Shown here piece by piece: positions 1-6,285 of a stretch of DNA of 7,354 bases. The notes below the pieces were generated by a model. It worked only from the letters and a program-made list of their open reading frames with translations, made no database searches and was not told the DNA's origin. The stretch covers positions 1 to 7,354 of the forward strand of contig JARFRJ010000255.1 in NCBI GenBank assembly GCA_029287305.1, in the 5' to 3' direction. The translations under genes were made by a program, and so were the position numbers. Numbering within the stretch: the stretch's first letter is position 1; each line of letters opens with the position of its first letter. The stretch comes from Hyphomonas sp. (GTDB lineage Bacteria; Pseudomonadota; Alphaproteobacteria; Caulobacterales; Hyphomonadaceae).

Positions 1-413
1 TGCGTATTGACGATCAGACCAAAGGGGATGACCTGCGTCTGCACAGCTTCGTCCAGAACCGCAAAGGAAGACCCGACCTTTGACGGAAGACGCGCGACAG
101 ATTTGCGCAAGCCCGGTGACAGGGTTTTGGTATGCCCCGCCACCTGATAGCGGGTGATGGTCTGTATACGTGTATCATCGATCATATGGGAGCCGAGAAA
201 CCCTTCAAAGGAAAGCGGAAGCTTACCTGCAGCCAAAACCGGTTTCAGCGCGCTGGTCATATAGGGTTTACACCCAATATCGAGAAGAATTTGAGAGTGG
301 CAACTGCCCGATAGGCCGGGCTGAAACCCTGTTCCGGCAGAAACATGCGGAGCGATGCTAAGGCCGGCAAGAGCCGCACCGGATTGCTTTAAGAATTGTC
401 TACGATTTGTCAT
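1..413 (-). CDS. Tat-signal exported protein of unknown function (N-terminal part)
   Basis: Reading the minus strand from the ATG at 413-411 gives 137 residues with no stop before the window edge, so the C-terminus is missing. The N-terminus is a classic twin-arginine signal: N3-R4-R5-Q6-F7-L8-K9, then a mild hydrophobic stretch (GAALAGLSIA) and a likely cleavage site after A26 (HVSA-G). This predicts a folded, possibly cofactor-bearing protein exported by the Tat system. The mature part visible has two cysteines (C38, C48) and no motif I recognise. The gene starts 23 bp after the stop of the amine oxidase gene on the same strand, with a modest AAAGGT ribosome site about 7 bases before the ATG, so co-transcription is likely and a functional link to the oxidase is a reasonable inference. 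I do not assign a function. Confidence is high that this is a gene, low about its role. Confidence 0.82.
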   Translation of the reverse strand, partial: MTNRRQFLKQSGAALAGLSIAPHVSAGTGFQPGLSGSCHSQILLDIGCKPYMTSALKPVLAAGKLPLSFEGFLGSHMIDDTRIQTITRYQVAGHTKTLSPGLRKSVARLPSKVGSSFAVLDEAVQTQVIPFGLIVNT

Positions 414-436
414 AATATTTACCTTTGAATATAGGA

Positions 437-2932
437 TTAAAATTCTGAAGATATCTCATGCGTCTGCAAATAATCCAAGGGAGCCCTGGCCTTTTCAACA
501 AGCGGATCAATAGCCCCTTCTTTTCTGACCTTACTTCCCCAGCTATCGGGCCACTCGGCTGTGGCGGCGGACTGTATAATGCCGGCTGACGTATTCAGCG
601 CAGATTGATAAGCGCCTTCAAACCAGCCCCCATAATGGCTCATCGCATCACCAGCAAAATATAGGTTCTTTATGGCTGAATTTATAAACGTAGTACCCCC
701 TGTTTCCGGGGAAGCACTTGCTATATGCCACTCCCAAAAGTGGTTATTGTTAAAAGAGTGAGCCCGTGTAATAATTTTGTAAGACCCGATCAAGGGAGCC
801 CCAAAACCTGGACGGTCCAATTTAAACCCGACCCAAATATGGGGAACCTTAATCCAATTCACGATGGCAAATTTAGGCTCATGATCGGGAGCCCCAAAAT
901 ATTTGGCCCAACCGTGAAGTCTAAGGCGAGACGACCCGCTATAAATGCCTTCAACCTGTGACAGGTATCCGGCATGACGCGCTTGGACGGCCTTACCAAG
1001 ATTGTCCTTCAAATAGCCGCTCGTTCCAAAATAAAAGCCTGTAGCTTCAATTGAACTTTTTATAGTAGAATCATTACTCAGAAGATTTTTATATATATAA
1101 TCGGCCTCATTTACCCAATTTGACGTATCATCAAAACTCGTGGCTCCCCAATTATAGTGCAGAGCAACAACCGTCGGAGAGTGAGAAAATGTTTCCCGCG
1201 CGCCGCTCGCATCTGTACCAAGACGAACAGGAAGAACATATGTTAAGCCTAAAGGCTGATATCCCTCCCAGTTTTCATTAAAACTGCCAAATGCAGTTTT
1301 GACCAGCGGTTCATAATCATTACCAGAGGTAGGGGAAACGCTCCACCAAGGGTCCAAGTCTAGGATTGCCTTCTCAAAAGAATTTATACCCGGTCCCGTC
1401 ATAGTTTGGAATATTTTGACACTATGCATCCCATCCTGCTTCTCTAAATCTCTCTTGATTAAGGATTTTGGGAAATGGGCGTACTCTGGCTTCTTCATAT
1501 TTTCCTCAACCCTTTTATCATAATAGGGATACATATGGTCGGGTATGTATCTGTCTATTTCCTCTTGTGAAAAACGCGACGTAATTTCTGACTCGCTTTG
1601 TTCGAGCAGTTTTTGTGCGGCTTGATTGCTCATTGCCAGAACGAGATAATCATAGTGATGTTTGAGAATTATTTTTTCACGGTCGTAAATAAACGGAACT
1701 AAAATGGAATACTTTTTATTCCTACGACTATAAATGACACCCTTAACAGGCATCTCAGAGAAGTAATCTGTGCTCCCATTGGGGATGCTATTAATCTTAT
1801 TGAGAAATTGTGTAGGGATATCGCCTTGTTCTTCAAGCTCATACTCATCATCATAATTCCAAATTATCAGGCGCATCATTTCCAGCATGCTGCGGCTGAA
1901 AAGCGGCCCAAATCCACCTGTTCCGAGGCCAATATGACCAATTTTTTCTATATCGTCATCCAGAGTACCGGCAGGGTTAACTCTAAGCCTTTCTCTTAAA
2001 AATCCCTCATAAGTTTTATCATATAAACCCTTAATGCAGGCGGTCCAAAATTCCGTCATTAAATCTGGCCAACTCGGATCACTATCCAAACCACAGGACA
2101 CCATATTTGCAGCATCCCCAATCGTCATCTTTCTACTGCCATCAGAATTGTTCGCGCCAGCAGGAGGTTTGTCAGGACCGCCGGGCGGATAATAATTTGT
2201 TATAGCGGCAAAGTGCCTCTCATTCAGGTCTTCATAATCATAATCATTTCCATCATCATGATTTGGTAACCTTCCTCCATTTCGTTCTTTCCACATGCCC
2301 GCCAGCACAGATTGCTTGTTTCCACTGTACGTACCGGGATCACCTGCTGTATAAGCCGTTGGGACTTTATTGATATTGGGAAACGCCCGCATAATATCAT
2401 TTCCACTTTTCACCCCAAGAGTTTTAACATAATGCCAAAACAAATGAGAGCCTGAGGGAAACCGCATAGCGCCCAGTTGAACCTTGGCGCTTCGCTGTTT
2501 AGAAAAACCACCACCAGACAATATGACAGGTGCATTGCGCCCTGCGCCAACCCCAGTTAAAGGGCTCCTCCCGGCTTCGTAAATGTCAACTCTCATACCG
2601 GCTTTGTTTAGTTGATATGCCGTTAAAAGGCCGGCCATTCCAGCGCCGACAATTGCAACTTTGGGCTTCGTTGAAAAGGGAAGCGGCTGTCCATTGGCCG
2701 TAAATGGAGATCGATCAGGATGATCCGTTTCTGGCGAAAGAATATCTGAATATTTAGCATATGCATTATCCGGGAAAAAACGGCCTGCGCTATGGTTGAT
2801 GATTGAGGTAACGCTAGCTCGCCCCAATCCTGTATCTGGATCAACGGTTGGCGTTATATCTGGTTGGTCACAGTATGGGTTGCCTAATCCCGCCAAATGC
2901 CTGTGAATGGGGCTAAAATTAACAACTGGCAT
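437..2932 (-). CDS. FAD-dependent amine / L-amino-acid oxidase family protein
   Basis: This 831-residue flavoprotein belongs to the amine oxidase (MAO/LAAO/tryptophan 2-monooxygenase) superfamily. After a roughly 90-residue N-terminal extension comes the dinucleotide fold: VAIVGAGMAG (GxGxxG at 96-101) with E119 ending beta-2 to hold the FAD ribose. GAMRFP at 154-159 is the motif whose arginine (here R157) binds the substrate carboxylate in L-amino-acid oxidases and tryptophan or phenylalanine monooxygenases, so an amino acid is a better substrate guess than a simple amine. A C-terminal flavin segment starts near residue 756 (NLYFAGD...) and includes GGW (W770) and E772. Expected chemistry is oxidative deamination or decarboxylation, usually releasing H2O2; which amino acid is unknown. 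No signal peptide is visible. The start is firm: a perfect AGGAGG (2941-2946) lies 8 bases before the ATG. The protein is long for the family, with an acidic Asp/Tyr-rich loop encoded near 2224-2260. The gene is AT-richer than the genes at 4000-7354. Confidence 0.9.
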   Translation of the reverse strand: MPVVNFSPIHRHLAGLGNPYCDQPDITPTVDPDTGLGRASVTSIINHSAGRFFPDNAYAKYSDILSPETDHPDRSPFTANGQPLPFSTKPKVAIVGAGMAGLLTAYQLNKAGMRVDIYEAGRSPLTGVGAGRNAPVILSGGGFSKQRSAKVQLGAMRFPSGSHLFWHYVKTLGVKSGNDIMRAFPNINKVPTAYTAGDPGTYSGNKQSVLAGMWKERNGGRLPNHDDGNDYDYEDLNERHFAAITNYYPPGGPDKPPAGANNSDGSRKMTIGDAANMVSCGLDSDPSWPDLMTEFWTACIKGLYDKTYEGFLRERLRVNPAGTLDDDIEKIGHIGLGTGGFGPLFSRSMLEMMRLIIWNYDDEYELEEQGDIPTQFLNKINSIPNGSTDYFSEMPVKGVIYSRRNKKYSILVPFIYDREKIILKHHYDYLVLAMSNQAAQKLLEQSESEITSRFSQEEIDRYIPDHMYPYYDKRVEENMKKPEYAHFPKSLIKRDLEKQDGMHSVKIFQTMTGPGINSFEKAILDLDPWWSVSPTSGNDYEPLVKTAFGSFNENWEGYQPLGLTYVLPVRLGTDASGARETFSHSPTVVALHYNWGATSFDDTSNWVNEADYIYKNLLSNDSTIKSSIEATGFYFGTSGYLKDNLGKAVQARHAGYLSQVEGIYSGSSRLRLHGWAKYFGAPDHEPKFAIVNWIKVPHIWVGFKLDRPGFGAPLIGSYKIITRAHSFNNNHFWEWHIASASPETGGTTFINSAIKNLYFAGDAMSHYGGWFEGAYQSALNTSAGIIQSAATAEWPDSWGSKVRKEGAIDPLVEKARAPLDYLQTHEISSEF

Positions 2933-3021
2933 TATTATTTCCTCCTAATAATAACGAAGTCCGACTTTGCGCCAGACCACAAAATAATCTTTAAATGTGT
3001 GGAGGATAAATACGCCTACGG

Positions 3022-3056
3022 ATATTCAGTGTACTAAATATAAGCATACTGAATAT
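3022..3056. promoter_or_regulatory. Inverted repeat upstream of the oxidase gene (possible operator or leader hairpin)
   Basis: ATATTCAGT (3022-3030) and ACTGAATAT (3048-3056) are perfect 9-bp inverted arms separated by 17 bases. Allowing one A-C mismatch and one G-T wobble, the arms extend inward to 13 positions around a 9-base loop. The repeat sits about 90 bp upstream of the oxidase start. It could be a dimeric regulator's binding site or a hairpin in the mRNA leader; the sequence alone does not decide. Confidence 0.45.
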
Positions 3057-3293
3057 TGGTATACGAATTGATAGACGACCTTATACTCCAAACCTATATT
3101 ATAAGTTGAAGGAATCCATATAAAATAATTTTTGTCAATTGTTCACTGCGTTTTTATATAATAAGAAACTATGTAATCTGTAATATTAAATATTGATTTT
3201 TTCAATAGTCTGTTTTTAAAGCATTATTTATTTTTATTCTGACTAAAACAATTTCAAAGACCGGTATCATAGATTTATCAGATTCAAGATCAA

Positions 3294-3464
3294 TCAAAGA
3301 CTATATACATTTAAAATTGAGCGCCCATTACTTGGCGGCCAGCCCAATGCACGCAGCACGCGCTTAATCATAGGCCTTATATTGCTGCCCCCTGTCCACA
3401 GATGGTGACGATAGAGCGTGTCCGTAGGCTGTATTAAAGTGGATTTACGCGCATTAAGCAGGCT
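3294..3464 (-). pseudogene. Startless open frame in a GC-richer patch, possible gene remnant
   Basis: On the minus strand, 56 codons run open from just after a TAA (3467-3465) to a TGA (3296-3294), in a patch whose GC is clearly higher than the AT-rich DNA to its left. The translation begins SLLNARKSTLIQ and includes LYRHHLWTGG and RVLRALGWPP, which looks like ordinary protein rather than the low-complexity translation of AT-rich spacer. There is no start codon near the beginning; the only in-frame ATG is at residue 32. It could be the tail of a decayed or truncated gene next to the tRNA, or chance. I do not recognise a family. Confidence 0.25.
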
Positions 3465-3492
3465 TTAAATAAAGAAAAGCGATATAGCCTGC
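3458..3492. repeat. Inverted repeat downstream of tRNA-Thr
   Basis: GCAGGCT (3458-3464) and AGCCTGC (3486-3492) are perfect 7-bp inverted arms with a 21-base AT-rich spacer. On the minus strand the repeat lies about 55 bases past the tRNA 3' end, so it could help end the tRNA transcript, but no long U-run follows (only UUAAU). Alternatively it is a leftover end of inserted DNA. Confidence 0.3.
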
Positions 3493-3546
3493 ACAATATT
3501 CAAAAAAGCAGCAGCAATCTAATCTCTTGTTTTATATAATTTTATA

Positions 3547-3621
3547 TGGTGCCGCGAGGGAGAATTGAACTCCCGACCTCATCATTACCAATGATGCGCT
3601 CTACCACTGAGCTACCGCGGC
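3547..3621 (-). tRNA. tRNA-Thr (anticodon GGT), CCA encoded
   Basis: The minus strand folds into a complete 75-base tRNA: acceptor stem GCCGCGG with TCGCGGC (one G-U pair), D arm GCTC/GAGC, anticodon stem CATCA/TGATG around loop TTGGTAA, 5-base variable loop, T arm GGGAG/CTCCC with loop TTCAATT, discriminator A and an encoded CCA. The anticodon GGT reads threonine codons ACC and ACU. The 3' end points toward the AT-rich region and the oxidase unit, the side on which tRNA-targeting integrative elements insert. No second copy of the tRNA 3' end was found in the window. Confidence 0.97.
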
Positions 3622-3697
3622 AAAAAATCTTCATACTTGACGATAAAACGCATACTGGCCAAGATTACTGTCTACAAAACATGCCATAGGATGAACG

Positions 3698-3868
3698 ATG
3701 CAAAAAAGCAAGGCCAGAGAGGACGCCGCCGCCCGCAAGGCTGAGGCCTTGAGAGCCAATCTGAAACGGCGCAAAAAGGCGGCGCGCAAGGATCAGGCGA
3801 CCCTGCCCGCGCCAAAGGCACAAAAAGGGTCGCCAAATGAAATGCCCACCCCTGATAAAGCCAAATAA
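3698..3868 (+). CDS. Small Arg/Lys/Ala-rich basic protein
   Basis: A 56-residue protein that begins MQKSKARED. An AGGA ribosome site (3688-3691) lies 6 bases before the ATG. The first half (residues 5-36) is a charged, probably helical stretch with 'ALRANLKRRKKAARK', a pattern I recall from small uncharacterised alphaproteobacterial proteins. The C-terminal third is Pro/Lys-rich and likely disordered. The high positive charge could mean nucleic-acid binding, but that is inference only. It reads away from tRNA-Thr and converges on the IalB-like gene. An overlapping minus-strand open frame (3665-3892) covers the same DNA; I prefer the plus frame because of its ribosome site and composition. It is below usual gene-caller length limits and easily missed. 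Confidence 0.62.
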   Translation: MQKSKAREDAAARKAEALRANLKRRKKAARKDQATLPAPKAQKGSPNEMPTPDKAK

Positions 3869-3902
3869 GCCGGCGACAGTATTCCTAGGCATAATAGAGC
3901 AT

Positions 3903-3930
3903 CTGGCCAGCGGAACGGCCAGCAGAACGG
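3903..3930. terminator. Hairpin and 12-bp tandem repeat between convergent genes
   Basis: CTGGCC (3903-3908) pairs with GGCCAG (3917-3922) around an 8-base loop. The same DNA is a two-copy tandem of CCAGCGGAACGG and CCAGCAGAACGG (3907-3930, one mismatch). The position between two convergent genes suits a bidirectional terminator, but there is no clear U-run on either side, so the terminator call is tentative. Confidence 0.3.
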
Positions 3931-3968
3931 CTTTCGATATTAGATCGACCAGTCCTTACATACTCACT

Positions 3969-4481
3969 CTATGAACAGGCTTGGGCAGCTTTTTCGATGG
4001 CATTTGAAGACCCGGCCAGCGAGAAATGATAGGTCACTTGCGTATTGCGCTGTGAAACAGCTTCCACCCGCAATTTTGATCCGCGCTCAAGCTGACGGAT
4101 CAGACCTGCATCATCTGTGTCACGGACAAAAGCCTCATTTCCAGACGAGAACAAGGTCCATTTTGAACGCCCAATGCTGACCAGGCCAGTCAAATCCTCA
4201 TGCAAATCAAAGCCGACTTTTAAACTGGGTTGAAAAAGCACCCCGCTTTTGGGCCTTTGACTAACATAGAAAAATACATCGCCATGACGCGCACTACCCG
4301 GCGCTTTTTCGGTCGCCTCAGTGACAGCATAGCAAACGCGATCGCCTGCTGTTTCAGAGATGAAAACCGACCAATCCTTATATTTTGCATAAGCGGTCGG
4401 ATTGGCCTGCGCCTGAGAGGCGATGAGAAAAAAGCCTGCAATCAGCGCAACATTACGCGCCATTATCGCCCTAATACGCAT
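3969..4481 (-). CDS. IalB-family (invasion associated locus B) periplasmic protein
   Basis: A 170-residue secreted protein. Residues 1-26 form a Sec signal peptide: basic start (MRIR..ARN), hydrophobic core VALIAGFFLIA, cleavage after AQA26. The mature part follows the pattern I associate with IalB-family proteins of alphaproteobacteria: DWSVF (36-40), a cysteine in VCYAV (C50), a 'GDVFFYVSQRP' strand (68-78), 'IGRSKWTLFSSGNEAFVRD' (103-121), then 'LERGSKLRVEAVSQRNTQVTYHFSLAGSSNAI' features and a terminal cysteine (C169). C50 and C169 probably form a disulfide in the periplasm. In Bartonella IalB is linked to erythrocyte invasion, but the family is widespread in free-living bacteria and the role here is unknown. 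M1 is preferred over M7 because GGTGGAGAG sits a few bases upstream. The gene stands alone, divergent from the ChrR-like gene. Confidence 0.78.
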   Translation of the reverse strand: MRIRAIMARNVALIAGFFLIASQAQANPTAYAKYKDWSVFISETAGDRVCYAVTEATEKAPGSARHGDVFFYVSQRPKSGVLFQPSLKVGFDLHEDLTGLVSIGRSKWTLFSSGNEAFVRDTDDAGLIRQLERGSKLRVEAVSQRNTQVTYHFSLAGSSNAIEKAAQACS

Positions 4482-4543
4482 CTTTATCTCTCCACCTATT
4501 TGTTTGAGCCCAGCTAGAACATTTTCAACCCTGTTCGATGCTG

Positions 4544-4572
4544 ATCATACACGAATCCAGAGGTGACTTGAA
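4544..4572 (-). promoter_or_regulatory. Candidate promoter for the IalB-like gene
   Basis: On the minus strand, TTCAAG (4572-4567) and TATGAT (4549-4544) are separated by exactly 17 bases and would give a leader of about 55 bases before the ATG at 4481. The -10 is good and the -35 is weak (three of six consensus positions), so this is only a candidate. Confidence 0.27.
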
Positions 4573-4621
4573 GAGCTTGAAAATTAAATTCTCTTGATTT
4601 TGCAGTAAAATGATCAATATC

Positions 4622-4635
4622 TTGTTCTTGAACAA
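4622..4635. promoter_or_regulatory. Short dyad TTGTTC-TT-GAACAA touching the ChrR-like start
   Basis: Perfect 6-bp inverted arms separated by 2 bases end directly before the first ATG at 4636. The spacer is too short for an RNA hairpin at full length, so a DNA operator is the more natural reading. It does not match the direct-repeat GTTC-N7-GTTC LexA box of alphaproteobacteria. It lies in the region shared by the two divergent genes and may also be chance in AT-rich DNA. Confidence 0.3.
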
Positions 4636-5310
4636 ATGATAATGAATACAGGTTTTAATTCCCCTATGTCCTTGGCGCTCTCCAAATCAGATTTTCAAGA
4701 CCCGGCCATGCATTTACTGCTGGAAACATATGCGGCATTAAATGCAGATGATAAAGGGTCGGCCCTATCAGGCCCTCATCCTTCTGATCCGCCTCGTCGG
4801 GAGGAAGGAATGTCCTTGAGCAAGACGCCCTCTCCTAGCCTTAAAGTCTCCAGAAAAATCAATCAGCACAGCCAGGACAGGCAGAAAAGATTGGGAGCGG
4901 TTGAACGAAGTTGTACACTCCTGAATGAGATTGTGGCACTGCCCGAGCCCCTTATGGAGCATGCTCTGAATGCAGTGATGCACTCAGGCTGGAAGCATAT
5001 CATCAAAGGCGTTGAGAGTTTGAAACTCGATATTAAATCAGCTGCAGAGGTTGAGCTTTTTCGCATTATGCCAACATGTTCTGTGCCTCGCCACAGCCAT
5101 GAAGGGTCTGAATTTACACTGGTTATCTCTGGCGGGTTTACGGATGAAACAGGGTCTTTCGGGCCCGGCGAGCTTATCTGGAAAGGGCCTGAAGATGTTC
5201 ACCACCCGGTCGCAGACCCGGGCGAGGCGTGCTATGCACTGGCCGTCAGTGAGGGGGATATAAGGCTCACCGGATATCTGGGAATTATACAAAAAATCTT
5301 CAAATTTTAG
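4636..5310 (+). CDS. ChrR-like cupin protein with degenerate anti-sigma domain
   Basis: The C-terminal half matches the ChrR cupin-like domain: 'RIMPTCSVPRHSHEGSEFT' followed by LVISGGFTDETGSFGPGE, DVHHPVADPGEACYALAV and the tail YLGIIQKIFKF. The metal ligands H153, H155, E159 and H189 have the same spacing as H141, H143, E147 and H177 of Rhodobacter sphaeroides ChrR, which binds zinc and is needed for the singlet-oxygen response. In ChrR the N-terminal domain holds sigma-E through a second zinc site (H6, H31, C35, C38). Here the first 90 residues contain no HxxxCxxC and no cysteine at all; only 'LLLETYAAL' (27-35) recalls the first helix. Residues 45-90 look like a charged, Pro-rich linker. 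No sigma-factor gene is adjacent. The start is uncertain: 4636, 4642 and 4666 lack a good ribosome site, whereas the ATG at 4810 (M59) follows GGGAGGAAGGA and would give a 166-residue cupin-only protein. Confidence 0.75.
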   Translation: MIMNTGFNSPMSLALSKSDFQDPAMHLLLETYAALNADDKGSALSGPHPSDPPRREEGMSLSKTPSPSLKVSRKINQHSQDRQKRLGAVERSCTLLNEIVALPEPLMEHALNAVMHSGWKHIIKGVESLKLDIKSAAEVELFRIMPTCSVPRHSHEGSEFTLVISGGFTDETGSFGPGELIWKGPEDVHHPVADPGEACYALAVSEGDIRLTGYLGIIQKIFKF

Positions 5311-5352
5311 ATGATACGGGGCCCGCAAATTCCATTTGTAGCCTGGACGGGA

Positions 5353-5838
5353 TTACCCTTGTAACGGCCCGCCCGGCATAATAGGACGATCCCGCCAATG
5401 CCCCATAGTGCGATACCGGTCATACATAACCAAAGCGCCCGCTAAAGACAGATTAATGCAAAACCGGGTCGGTATTTTAACAACATAATCACAATGGTTC
5501 AGCATATCTTGGGATAGGTTTCCCCGTTCCGGCCCCAAAATATAGGCTGCCATGCGCGGATGCTGAAATTCAGGCAATTGGACCGCATCATCTGTCAACT
5601 CAATCCCAACCCGTTTTATGCCTTTTGGAAAATGCATCTCCTCTGGACTGTCCCATTGATAATAAGGCAGGTTCTTAAAGGTCCTAGATGTATCGGACTT
5701 ATAAGCAAGCTTTGTACGGTCTTCTGCTTTGACAGAAAATACAAAAGCCGCCCCAAATGCATTGGCTGTGCGCATCAAAGCGCCCAAATTCATCGGCTTT
5801 GAAATGCCTTCTGCGCCAATGGCGAAATAACCACGCAT
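5353..5838 (-). CDS. SpoU/TrmH-family RNA 2'-O-methyltransferase
   Basis: A 161-residue SPOUT enzyme, the minimal length for this family, lacking any substrate-recognition extension. Motif 1 is N17-x5-R23-T-A (NLGALMRTANAFG), motif 2 is LGPERGNLS (101-109), motif 3 is IPTRFCINLSLAGALVMYDR (122-141) with the conserved Asn at N129. These form the trefoil-knot AdoMet site; the expected reaction is methylation of a ribose 2'-OH in tRNA or rRNA, target unknown. Motif 3 has 'FCIN' where many family members have 'ESLN'; I recall this variant from alphaproteobacterial homologues. The ATG follows immediately after the TAG of the upstream membrane-protein gene, with GGAGTG as ribosome site inside that gene's end, so translation is probably coupled. 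It is convergent with the ChrR-like gene, 42 bases apart. Confidence 0.88.
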   Translation of the reverse strand: MRGYFAIGAEGISKPMNLGALMRTANAFGAAFVFSVKAEDRTKLAYKSDTSRTFKNLPYYQWDSPEEMHFPKGIKRVGIELTDDAVQLPEFQHPRMAAYILGPERGNLSQDMLNHCDYVVKIPTRFCINLSLAGALVMYDRYRTMGHWRDRPIMPGGPLQG

Positions 5839-6159
5839 CTATATCACTCCAATATATTTCATAGTTAACAGGATAAGCAGTGTCGCCAGGGGCATGATCC
5901 TGGAAAAGAGCCGCGCTCTTTGCATATAGTCGATCTGCTTTGGATATGTCTGCTGGATATACTGCGCGCCTTTCTCTTTTGTTTCCCCTTTAAAGGCCTG
6001 AAGCACGGCTTGGCGCGACTGCGCGATATCCAGCTCTGGTATATGCGCCTGAAGCGCTTTCATTAGGCTAAAGGTCAGCAAAAACCGCATTTGCATAGCA
6101 AGAGCAAAGACAAATAGGCTGAGCCCAAACAAGCTCCAGAGTAGAATGGTTAGTATCAT
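5839..6159 (-). CDS. Small two-helix inner-membrane protein, unknown function
   Basis: A 106-residue protein with a transmembrane helix at about 3-23 (LTILLWSLFGLSLFVFALAM), a mainly hydrophilic middle (35-85) rich in Gln and Lys, and a second helix at about 87-104 (RIMPLATLLILLTMKYIG). Both termini would lie on the same side of the membrane. I recognise no motif. AGAGGG lies about 10 bases before the ATG. The stop codon directly abuts the methyltransferase start, so the two are almost certainly one transcription unit; the link may be only regulatory. About 126 bases separate it from thpR, so it may have its own promoter, but I could not pick one out. Confidence 0.78.
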   Translation of the reverse strand: MILTILLWSLFGLSLFVFALAMQMRFLLTFSLMKALQAHIPELDIAQSRQAVLQAFKGETKEKGAQYIQQTYPKQIDYMQRARLFSRIMPLATLLILLTMKYIGVI

Positions 6160-6285
6160 ATACTCTGCCCTCTTATTCTATACAGTTTATGACACAATCC
6201 AACCCAGCGCTACCAACAGGATGCAATTTGAATGGGCCGCCGATCTGTCCGGCTTGAAGCTGAACCTGCATATATCAACAGATCG

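Larger units (their letters stand above)
2933..3546. other. Long AT-rich intergenic region between oxidase gene and tRNA-Thr
   Basis: About 610 bases without a convincing gene. Most is strongly AT-rich; a hand count of row 3181-3240 gives 8 G/C in 60. It should carry the promoter of the oxidase gene, but I cannot choose a reliable -35/-10 pair in such AT-rich DNA. It holds a 35-bp inverted repeat (3022-3056), a GC-richer patch around 3320-3465 with an open frame lacking a start, and a second inverted repeat (3458-3492) downstream of the tRNA. A weak AT-only hairpin, TATTGA/TCAATA with a T5 loop (3191-3207), is also present. Confidence 0.7.

Noticed and set aside
725..961. Plus-strand open frame of 78 codons inside the oxidase gene
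   Set aside because: It lies wholly within the clearly coding minus-strand oxidase and resembles no protein; it is a shadow frame.
3132..3160. Plus-strand TTGTCA-N17-TATATA resembling a sigma-70 promoter
   Set aside because: The DNA here is extremely AT-rich, so such matches are expected by chance, and no plus-strand gene or RNA follows for over 500 bases.
3191..3207. TATTGA/TCAATA hairpin with a T5 loop
   Set aside because: An AT-only 6-bp stem in AT-rich DNA, without a gene ending nearby, is not credible as a terminator.
1..3546. Second copy of the tRNA-Thr 3' end as an attachment site, or an integrase gene
   Set aside because: I looked by eye for repeats of the T-arm and acceptor sequence and for integrase-like frames and found none; the far end may lie outside the window.
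3665..3892. Minus-strand open frame of 75 codons opposite the small basic protein
   Set aside because: The plus frame has an AGGA ribosome site at good distance and a credible charged helix; the minus frame is the Gly/Arg/Leu-rich complement expected from it.
4230..4517. Plus-strand open frame of 95 codons over the IalB-like gene
   Set aside because: The opposite strand encodes a signal peptide and a recognisable IalB pattern; this frame is a shadow.
5325..5339. Small hairpin GCAAAT-TCC-ATTTGT between the convergent ChrR-like and methyltransferase genes
   Set aside because: The stem is short and AT-rich and no U-run follows on either strand.
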